Positions 1-4,865 of a stretch of 7,041 bases of DNA are shown in pieces (position 1 is the first letter of the stretch; each line of letters begins with the position of its first letter). Both the position numbers and the translations under genes were made by a program. The stretch is from Alphaproteobacteria bacterium (GTDB lineage Bacteria > Pseudomonadota > Alphaproteobacteria > Rhodobacterales > Rhodobacteraceae): NCBI GenBank assembly GCA_003695135.1, contig RFIR01000495.1, positions 1 to 7,041 of the forward strand, in the 5' to 3' direction. A model generated the notes under the pieces. That model worked only from the letters and a program-made list of their open reading frames with translations, was not told where the DNA came from and made no database searches.

Positions 1-129
1 CCTTCATGACTGAGTTTCACAGGGATCTCATCGTGACGCACTCATTTGCATCCCATCCGATCCGTTTGGGATAACGAGGCAGGCGCGCGCTGCCGCCCCG
101 ATGGGCATGGCGTTCCCGGCTCGCGCCCG
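1..129. other. Non-coding flank, no gene recognised
   Basis: This stretch follows the stop codon of the leftward dehydrogenase operon. I see no convincing reading frame; the rightward frame that opens at 46 is antisense to the dehydrogenase and has the Arg/His-rich composition of a shadow frame. A 6-bp inverted repeat (ATCCCA at 50-55, TGGGAT at 67-72, 11-base loop) is the only structure seen. It has no T-tract on either side, so I do not call it a terminator. Confidence 0.4.
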
Positions 130-990
130 TCAGCCCTCCGCCTGCGCCCGCAACACCGCCCTGATGACGGCCGAGTTGTCCAGACCGATTTCACCGTGCT
201 CCACGCAATCGCGCATCAACCCGGCATAGGTCCGGGCCAGCGGCAGGCCCTGCCCGACCGCCGCTGCCGCCTGCAGGATCAGCCCGAAATCCTTGGCCGA
301 TTGCGCGATGCGCCCCTGCGGTTCGAAATCGCGCGCCACCATCTTCGGCCCCTTGGTCGCCATCACCGCCGAGGCCGCGGCGGTGTCCTGCAGTAGCGTC
401 AGGAAGGCGGCCGGGTCGAGGCCGAGCCGCTCGGCAAAGACCAGCCCCTCGGCCAGCGCGGCGCGGTTGAGACCGAGCACGAGATTGACCGCCAGCTTGG
501 CGCGGTTGCCGGCACCGAGCGGTCCGACATGATGCCAGCCGCGGGTGATGGCCTGCAGGAGGGGCGCCAGCGCCTCGGCCTCGGCCCGCTCGCAGCCCAG
601 CAGGAACACCGCCTCGCCATCGGCAAGCTGCAGGCTGGTGCCCGAGATCGGCGCCTCGATCAGCCGCCAGCCCCTCGCCGCCGCCGCCCGGCCCAGATCG
701 GGCATGCGCGCGGGATCACAGGTGCTGAGCGAGACCAGCCGACCGCCGCTGCCCGCGGGCGCGGCGTCGATCAGACCGGCAAGCTGATCGGTGTCGAAGA
801 CGCAGGAAAACACCAGTTCCTGCCGCCAGACCGCATCGGGCTCGGCGCTGACCCCGCCAAGCCCCGCCAGCAGCGCGCCCCGTTCGGGATCAGGATCATG
901 GCCGATGACTTGCCTGCCCGCCCGCATCAGCCGCCGGGCAAGCGCGATGCCGATCAGCCCCAGCCCGAAAATACCGATCCTGTCCGTCAT
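130..990 (-). CDS. NAD(P)-dependent beta-hydroxyacid dehydrogenase, second of a tandem pair
   Basis: A 286-residue cytosolic oxidoreductase of the 6-phosphogluconate / 3-hydroxyisobutyrate dehydrogenase family, which oxidises a beta-hydroxy acid with NAD(P)+ or reduces the matching semialdehyde; the length is normal for the family. The N-terminal Rossmann fold shows GLGLIG at residues 9-14. The substrate-binding motif is EAPISGT at 112-118, where relatives usually have D-x-P-V-S-G-G. The catalytic lysine is K165 in GNRAKLAVN, with the conserved Asn at 169 and KDF at 233-235, so it looks catalytically intact. The ATG overlaps the stop of the upstream paralogue (987-989) as ATGA, and GGAG at 999-1002 lies 8 bases before it, which implies translational coupling. 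The sequence is clearly diverged from its neighbour, so the two probably act on different substrates or as unlike subunits (inference). The substrate is unknown. Confidence 0.9.
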   Translation of the reverse strand: MTDRIGIFGLGLIGIALARRLMRAGRQVIGHDPDPERGALLAGLGGVSAEPDAVWRQELVFSCVFDTDQLAGLIDAAPAGSGGRLVSLSTCDPARMPDLGRAAAARGWRLIEAPISGTSLQLADGEAVFLLGCERAEAEALAPLLQAITRGWHHVGPLGAGNRAKLAVNLVLGLNRAALAEGLVFAERLGLDPAAFLTLLQDTAAASAVMATKGPKMVARDFEPQGRIAQSAKDFGLILQAAAAVGQGLPLARTYAGLMRDCVEHGEIGLDNSAVIRAVLRAQAEG

Positions 991-1889
991 TCCGGTGTCT
1001 CCATGTTCCGGACCAGATCCGCAAACAGCGGGTAGAGCCAGGCGAAGTCGGTCCCCGCCCTGCCCGCCGCCACTGCGCCCTCCAGCAGCCCGCTGGTCAG
1101 CCGCGCATAGGGAAGCGGGGCGCCCAGCTCCTCGCCGAATTCGGTGGCCAGTGCGAGGTCCTTGGCGAGATTGGCGATTGTCGAGCGCGCATTCATGCGG
1201 CCGCCGAGGATGTCGCGCGGAAATCGGGTTTCGGTGACGAAGCTGCGCGCGTTTCCGGCATTGAGCACCTCGACCGCCCGGTTGACATCGAGGCCTGCGC
1301 GCTCGGCCAGACCCAGCCCCTCGCAGACCGCCAGGAAATGGCTGTGCAGGATCAGGTTGTGGACGAGCTTCATCGCATGGCCAGACCCAACCGGGCCGAG
1401 ATGGAAGACGCGCGCCGCGATTGCCGCGAAGACCGGCCGGCAGACCGCAATCGCCTCCGCCTCGCCCCCTGCCATCAGCGTCAGCGTGCCGGCATCGGCG
1501 CCCGCCGCGCCACCGGTCATCGCCGCATCGACATAGTGCACCCCCGATTTCGCCAGCCGCGCCGCCAGCGCCCGGCTCTGAGCAGGGGCCGATGTGGTCA
1601 GATCGACGATCACCCGGCCTGCGGGCGGGTCGGCGTCCGCCAGCGCCTCCCCGATCTGCCGCGTGGTGGGCACCGCGAACAGCACCACCCCGCAGCTGTC
1701 GAGCAGCTCGGGCGCAGGCAGCAGGCGAACTGCCGGACCCAGTCCCGCCGCCCGCAGCGCGGCCTCGCTGATGTCATGGGCGCCCGTCAGCATGCCGGCG
1801 CGCTCGAGATTGCGGGCGATGCCGGCGCCCATCCGGCCGAGCCCGACGATGCCGACGCGCGGATGGTCTTGCCCGGTCACCTCGCTCAA
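987..1889 (-). CDS. NAD(P)-dependent beta-hydroxyacid dehydrogenase, first of a tandem pair
   Basis: A 300-residue member of the 3-hydroxyisobutyrate dehydrogenase / tartronate semialdehyde reductase superfamily. With the TTG start, GLGRMG lies at residues 16-21, the substrate loop DAAMTGG at 121-127 followed by GADAGTLTLMAGG, the catalytic lysine at K174 (GHAMKLVHN) with Asn178, and KDL at 243-245. All key family residues are present. The frame stays open upstream to 2180, but that extension is low-complexity and has no family similarity. I chose TTG at 1889 because a purine-rich GGGGAAGGGA (1897-1906) lies 7 bases before it. GTG at 1880 is an alternative but lacks a well-spaced ribosome binding site. 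It is the first gene of a two-gene unit and overlaps the next gene by four bases. A FadR-type inverted repeat at 1923-1933 lies 33 bases upstream of the start codon. The exact substrate is not recognisable. Confidence 0.88.
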   Translation of the reverse strand: MSEVTGQDHPRVGIVGLGRMGAGIARNLERAGMLTGAHDISEAALRAAGLGPAVRLLPAPELLDSCGVVLFAVPTTRQIGEALADADPPAGRVIVDLTTSAPAQSRALAARLAKSGVHYVDAAMTGGAAGADAGTLTLMAGGEAEAIAVCRPVFAAIAARVFHLGPVGSGHAMKLVHNLILHSHFLAVCEGLGLAERAGLDVNRAVEVLNAGNARSFVTETRFPRDILGGRMNARSTIANLAKDLALATEFGEELGAPLPYARLTSGLLEGAVAAGRAGTDFAWLYPLFADLVRNMETPE

Positions 1890-1896
1890 CGCGCCA

Positions 1897-1906
1897 TCCC
1901 TTCCCC
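1897..1906 (-). promoter_or_regulatory. Ribosome binding site supporting the TTG start at 1889
   Basis: On the minus strand the run reads GGGGAAGGGA. Its AGGGA core (1897-1901) ends 7 bases before the TTG codon. It is the reason for preferring TTG at 1889 over GTG at 1880. Confidence 0.5.
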
Positions 1907-1922
1907 GTTCCGGCGCACCGAT

Positions 1923-1933
1923 TGGTCCGACCA
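1923..1933. promoter_or_regulatory. Candidate FadR/GntR-type operator, TGGTC-C-GACCA
   Basis: A perfect 5+5 inverted repeat around one central base. FadR-subfamily GntR regulators (FadR, PdhR, LldR types) are known to bind T-G-G-T-n3-A-C-C-A sites, and this fits that pattern exactly. It lies 33 bases upstream of the first dehydrogenase start codon. A GntR protein of the right subfamily is encoded at 4009-4698, with arginines in its recognition helix. That this regulator binds here is inference. Confidence 0.5.
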
Positions 1934-1941
1934 GTACGGAA

Positions 1942-1959
1942 GGATCCCGCGCGAGATCC
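1942..1959. repeat. 18-base near-perfect palindrome
   Basis: GGATC (1942-1946) and GATCC (1955-1959) flank CCGCGCGA; eight of nine base pairs are complementary, with the only mismatch at 1947/1954. It begins 8 bases past the candidate operator. GGTCCGA, part of that operator (1924-1930), recurs at 1960-1966 immediately beyond it, 36 bases away. It could be a second protein-binding site or part of an intergenic repeat unit. Confidence 0.4.
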
Positions 1960-1995
1960 GGTCCGAGACATGGAGATGCCGCTGGCGGCTGCTTC

Positions 1996-2015
1996 GCCCG
2001 GGCCACAGCCCGGGC
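1996..2015. repeat. Perfect GC hairpin, 8-bp stem
   Basis: GCCCGGGC at 1996-2003 and 2008-2015 flank the four bases CACA. Because GCCCGGGC is itself palindromic, the two arms are both direct and inverted repeats. No T-tract follows on either strand, so it is not a canonical intrinsic terminator. It may protect or end the Gfo/Idh message, or belong to a REP-like intergenic element together with the hairpin at 2025-2041. Confidence 0.6.
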
Positions 2016-2024
2016 GGCGCCCGA

Positions 2025-2041
2025 CCCTCCCCCCGGGAGGG
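2025..2041. repeat. Perfect GC hairpin, 7-bp stem, paired with the 1996-2015 hairpin
   Basis: CCCTCCC (2025-2031) and GGGAGGG (2035-2041) flank CCC. GCG at 2017-2019 and CGC at 2042-2044 could extend the stem past an internal bulge. Two adjacent strong stems in a non-coding gap are typical of dispersed bacterial intergenic repeats. Whether copies exist elsewhere in this genome cannot be seen from one window. Confidence 0.55.
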
Positions 2042-2197
2042 CGCATTCTCTCGTTTGATCAAGGGCTTGACCGGCAGGCACATCAGAACCTTCATCACCA
2101 CCCCCGCCGTTTCGCAGCGCCCTCCCAGGGTCGGGCACCGCCCTCCGTGACGGCTTGGGGCTCCCGCAACGGGGTTCCAATCGGTGGGGTCACTTCG

Positions 2198-3277
2198 TCA
2201 GCCCCCCGCCGCCGCCTTGAGATCGGCAAGCTGGGCCAGCGCCCGGTTCGACATCGGCAGATCGACCGGCTCGTTGATCTCGGCCGAGACATCGGCGGCC
2301 GAATAGGCCTCCATCACCATCCGGGCGTGTTCGGGCAGCACCATGACATCGCGGTCGAGCAGCACGGCCTCGAGGAAATGCAGCGTCTCCGGCCCCATCT
2401 GCCCGGCAAAGACATGCCCGACATGCTCGCCCGGCATGGTCGACATCGGGAACTGCGTGCCACCCGAGACGGTGTTGAGCCAGTTGTCGCGGCTGGTGTC
2501 GTCAAGGATCAGCGCGCCTTCGGTGCCGGTGATCTCGATCCAGGTCGCACAGTAGTTGGGATAGCTCGGCGGCAGGTTCCAGCCGCCGCCGATCACCACC
2601 AGCGTGCCGTCATCCATGGTGACGGTGGTCCACATGCAGTCGAAGGAACCGTTGAGCGCCTTCATGTAGCCATAGGCGCCCTGCGAATAGACCCGGACCG
2701 GCCTTGCCGGTTCGAGCAGCCAGAACACGAAGTCGAGATCATGCGTCGATTCCATCGCCGCCGGCGACAGCCGCACCCGGTTGGCGATCTTCTTGCCCAG
2801 ATTGCGCGACAGGTGCCGGCTGACCATGACGTTGACCACCTTGCCCAGCGTGCCGTCGGCGATGGACTTCTTGGCGTAGGCGATCTTGGGGTTGAAGCGC
2901 TGGGAGTAGCCGATGGTGAACTTGACGCCGTTGTCGCGGGCGATGGCGATCAGCTCGTCGGCCTCCCACAGCTCCAGCGCGATCGGCTTTTCCAGCAGCA
3001 CATGCTTGCCCGCCTTCAGACAGTCCTTGGCGATCGGGTAATGGGTCTGTTCGGGCGTGGTGGAGATGTAGACCACCTCGATCGCCGGATTGGCGACGAT
3101 GTCATGATAATCCAGCGTGGCCGTGGCCGGATTGGTCTCGGCCTTCACCTCGGCCAGCCGGTCGGGCCGGATCTCGCAGATATGCAGCTTGTCGACCAGC
3201 GCCGATTGCGACAGCGTCAACGCCCGTATGCCGCCGCACCAGCCGGTTCCGATCACCGCCGCCTCGACCTGTCGCAT
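2198..3277 (-). CDS. Gfo/Idh/MocA-family NAD(P)-dependent oxidoreductase
   Basis: A 359-residue protein of the glucose-fructose oxidoreductase / inositol 2-dehydrogenase family, which typically oxidises or reduces sugars, cyclitols or their derivatives in the cytosol. The Rossmann motif is GTGWCG at residues 10-15, and the family hallmark EKP is at 96-98 (LLEKPIAL), its Lys being the usual cofactor/catalytic residue. STHDLDF places a His at 179, at the expected catalytic position. The inositol-dehydrogenase Asp four residues before that His is Met here, so the active site may differ (inference from memory of the family). Length is typical. I chose ATG at 3277 because GGAGG (3285-3289) lies 7 bases before it; a TTG at 3301 in the same frame has no better support. 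It follows the GST gene after 59 bases and precedes the 308-base gap. The substrate is unknown. Confidence 0.9.
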   Translation of the reverse strand: MRQVEAAVIGTGWCGGIRALTLSQSALVDKLHICEIRPDRLAEVKAETNPATATLDYHDIVANPAIEVVYISTTPEQTHYPIAKDCLKAGKHVLLEKPIALELWEADELIAIARDNGVKFTIGYSQRFNPKIAYAKKSIADGTLGKVVNVMVSRHLSRNLGKKIANRVRLSPAAMESTHDLDFVFWLLEPARPVRVYSQGAYGYMKALNGSFDCMWTTVTMDDGTLVVIGGGWNLPPSYPNYCATWIEITGTEGALILDDTSRDNWLNTVSGGTQFPMSTMPGEHVGHVFAGQMGPETLHFLEAVLLDRDVMVLPEHARMVMEAYSAADVSAEINEPVDLPMSNRALAQLADLKAAAGG

Positions 3278-3284
3278 CCATTGT

Positions 3285-3289
3285 CCTCC
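3285..3289 (-). promoter_or_regulatory. Ribosome binding site of the Gfo/Idh gene
   Basis: GGAGG on the minus strand, 7 bases before ATG at 3277. It decides that start against the upstream in-frame TTG at 3301. Confidence 0.7.
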
Positions 3290-3336
3290 GTCTGCTTCCA
3301 ATACCCGTACGTCTGCACCGTCCCCGGCGGGTGCGG

Positions 3337-3975
3337 TCAGGGCAGCGGCACGTCACCGACATCCTTGGGCACCTTGTAGCCGCGCTGCACGGCGGGGCGT
3401 TCGGCGATGTGCAGATACCAGTCGCGCACATTGGGATAGTCGTTCAGATCGATTTCCTGCCATTCGAAGCGGGAAATCCACGGCCAGCAGGCCATGTCGG
3501 TGATGGTGTATTCGCCGCGCCCCTCGCCGACAATGTAGTCCCGGCCCTGAAGGCGCCGGTCAAGCACGCCGTAAAGGCGGTGGCCCTCCTTGGTATAGCG
3601 TTCCTCGGCATAGGGCGCCTTGCCGCGATTGTATTTCACGAAGTGATGGATCTGGCCCAGCATCGGACCCAGCCCGCCCATCTGCCACATCAGCCATTCC
3701 ATCATCCGCCAGTATTCGCTGCCCTTGCAGGCGAAGCGGTCATACCTGTCGGCGAGGTAGAGCAGGATGGCGCCCGATTCCATCAGCGTCTGGCCGGTCT
3801 GGCTGTCGGTGATGGCCGGGATCCGGTTGTTCGGCGCGATCTTCAGAAAGTCGGGGGCGAACTGCTCGCCCTTGGTGATGTCGATGGGATGGGCGACATA
3901 GTCCACGCCCAGCTCCTCGAGCATGATCGAGACCTTGCGCCCGTTCGGCGTGGTCCAGGTGTAGAGATCGATCAA
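3337..3975 (-). CDS. Nu-class glutathione S-transferase, YfcG-like
   Basis: A 212-residue soluble protein closely resembling E. coli YfcG/YghU nu-class GSTs, which act as glutathione-dependent disulfide reductases; some relatives in aromatic-degrading bacteria cleave glutathione thioethers. The N-terminal thioredoxin-like domain has T9-P-N11-G at the position of the YfcG residues that contact glutathione, PNNRIP at 48-53 and the gamma-glutamyl-binding E66-S67. The alpha-helical C-terminal domain carries the family stretch GGLGPMLGQIHHF and TDMACWPW. The start is TTG at 3975, supported by GGAGG (3983-3987) 7 bases upstream and by alignment with the YfcG N-terminus (MIDLY). It lies 33 bases after gntR and 59 before the Gfo/Idh gene, so it is probably co-transcribed. 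In context it may remove a glutathione adduct from a pathway intermediate, or protect thiol enzymes (inference). Confidence 0.92.
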   Translation of the reverse strand: MIDLYTWTTPNGRKVSIMLEELGVDYVAHPIDITKGEQFAPDFLKIAPNNRIPAITDSQTGQTLMESGAILLYLADRYDRFACKGSEYWRMMEWLMWQMGGLGPMLGQIHHFVKYNRGKAPYAEERYTKEGHRLYGVLDRRLQGRDYIVGEGRGEYTITDMACWPWISRFEWQEIDLNDYPNVRDWYLHIAERPAVQRGYKVPKDVGDVPLP

Positions 3976-3982
3976 TTGCCTG

Positions 3983-3987
3983 CCTCC
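3983..3987 (-). promoter_or_regulatory. Ribosome binding site of the GST gene, supports a TTG start
   Basis: GGAGG on the minus strand, 7 bases before TTG at 3975. No in-frame ATG near the N-terminus would preserve the glutathione-binding first strand, so TTG is the likely true start. Confidence 0.7.
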
Positions 3988-4008
3988 GGTTTGCCGCCCG
4001 TCCCCGAT

Positions 4009-4698
4009 TCAGTGATCGGCGGTCATGGCGTGAATGGTGGATTGAAGATGCGCGCGCATCGCCTTCTGTGCACCGATGCGGTCGCGCTGTTCCAGCGCGG
4101 TGACGATCGCCTCGTGTTCGCGGAAGGAATGATAGTCGGGCGGCGGTGCCGCATCGGGCGGGCTGAGCCGGCGCCAGACCACGATCATGCGCACCCCGTT
4201 GACGATGTTGAACACCTCGTAGAGCAGCGGGTTGCCGGCGCTCCTGGCGATCAGGTCGTGAAAGGCGGCGTCGAGTTCCTCATAGACGCGCCAGCTCGAG
4301 GCCTCGCGCATGGAATCGGCCAGCCGCCGCAATTCGCCCAGCTGGCGCGGCGTGGCATGCAGCGCCGCCATCTGGGTCAGCTCCGGCTCCAGCGCCAGCC
4401 GTGCCACCATCGCCTCATGCGGGCCGGTGCGCTCGGCCAGCGCGTTGACGTCCAGTCCACCCGCCTCGCCGGGGTCCGACGGCGCCGGGTGGCGGACATA
4501 GGTGCCAGAGCCGACCTTGCGTTCGAGCCGCCCCTCCGCCTCCAGCACGAACAGCGCATTGCGCAGATCGGAACGGCTGAGGCCCAGCGTCCGGGCAAGC
4601 TCGCGCTCGGGCGGAAGCCGGGCGCCATCGGCAAGCTCGGCGCGCGCGAACCAGGCGCGGACGCGGTCGAGGGATTTCATCCCGATTTGGTCCACCAT
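4009..4698 (-). CDS. GntR-family transcriptional regulator, FadR subfamily (FCD domain)
   Basis: A 229-residue one-component regulator. The winged helix-turn-helix spans about residues 8-70: LPPERELARTLGLSRSDLR, with R42 and R46 in the recognition helix, then the wing GSGTYV at 64-68 region. The C-terminal FCD ligand domain shows the metal-binding set D143 and H147 (ELDAAFHDLI), H195 (REHEAI) and H217 (MRAHLQS), which in this family holds a metal that coordinates a carboxylate effector. It is divergent from the alcohol dehydrogenase gene and heads the leftward genes, so it probably controls both units, usually as a repressor relieved by the effector. I prefer ATG at 4698, which has GGGAG 8 bases upstream. 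ATG at 4722 is in frame but sits in the loop of a perfect hairpin (4712-4731); ATG at 4680 is a third option. The effector is unknown. Confidence 0.9.
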   Translation of the reverse strand: MVDQIGMKSLDRVRAWFARAELADGARLPPERELARTLGLSRSDLRNALFVLEAEGRLERKVGSGTYVRHPAPSDPGEAGGLDVNALAERTGPHEAMVARLALEPELTQMAALHATPRQLGELRRLADSMREASSWRVYEELDAAFHDLIARSAGNPLLYEVFNIVNGVRMIVVWRRLSPPDAAPPPDYHSFREHEAIVTALEQRDRIGAQKAMRAHLQSTIHAMTADH

Positions 4699-4711
4699 TC
4701 CCCGTTCTCCC

Positions 4712-4731
4712 GGCGCCGGCATTCCGGCGCC
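4712..4731 (-). promoter_or_regulatory. Perfect hairpin in the gntR leader with ATG in its loop
   Basis: GGCGCCGG (4712-4719) and CCGGCGCC (4724-4731) form an 8-bp perfect stem. On the minus strand the four loop bases are AATG, so the upstream in-frame ATG (4722) lies in the loop. The structure could block use of that codon and favour ATG at 4698, or it could be a DNA palindrome for autoregulation. The symmetry is seen directly; the function is inferred. Confidence 0.5.
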
Positions 4732-4865
4732 CTGGCTGCGTCAACCGGCTTGATGCTATACATCCACGCCACGCTCGTATATGAATCTTCCCGTCAGCTT
4801 GGTTGCTCAATCCGGGTTATTGGTCAACCTTTAAATCGGATCGAACGGAAAAAGTGGGCAAGATC
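4732..4865. promoter_or_regulatory. Divergent control region between gntR and the dehydrogenase operon
   Basis: This is the AT-richest stretch of the window and separates two divergent units. Features seen are TATAC (4757-4761) facing GTATA (4777-4781), centres 20 bases apart; GATG-n5-CATC (4752-4764); and two TTGGT half-sites at 4799 and 4820, 21 bases or two helical turns apart, the second continuing as TTGGTC-AACC. TTGGTC matches the left arm of the operator candidate upstream of the dehydrogenase pair. Such elements fit GntR-controlled divergent promoters. I could not fix a -35/-10 pair with normal spacing on either strand. Confidence 0.45.

Larger units (their letters stand above)
1890..2197. 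other. 308-base intergenic region with hairpins and operator-like repeats
   Basis: This is the only large gap in the leftward unit, between the Gfo/Idh gene and the dehydrogenase pair. No frame across it resembles a real protein: the in-frame upstream extension of the dehydrogenase and a 71-codon leftward frame (2101 to 1886) both run straight through the hairpins. It holds a perfect TGGTC-C-GACCA repeat, an 18-base near-palindrome and two adjacent strong GC hairpins, each listed separately. The combination suggests 3'-end processing or termination for the Gfo/Idh message plus a new promoter for the dehydrogenases, or a dispersed intergenic repeat. I do not see a clear -35/-10 pair. Confidence 0.5.

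Noticed and set aside
50..72. Inverted repeat ATCCCA/TGGGAT after the dehydrogenase operon, as a terminator
   Set aside because: The stem is only 6 bp with an 11-base loop and no T-tract on either strand.
1996..2041. Double hairpin as a canonical intrinsic terminator
   Set aside because: The stems are strong, but no run of T follows on either strand.
1886..2101. Small leftward 71-codon frame in the intergenic gap
   Set aside because: It runs straight through the two GC hairpins and has no plausible ribosome binding site or recognisable fold. It is more likely a by-product of the repeat-like sequence.
1890..2180. N-terminal extension of the first dehydrogenase to 2180
   Set aside because: The extension has no family similarity and crosses the hairpins and candidate operator; the Rossmann strand begins just after TTG at 1889, as is usual for the family.
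1922..3379. Rightward 485-codon open frame
   Set aside because: It is antisense to the Gfo/Idh gene, whose family motifs are clear. The translation is Arg/His/Asp-rich with no recognisable domain, as expected of antisense frames in GC-rich DNA.
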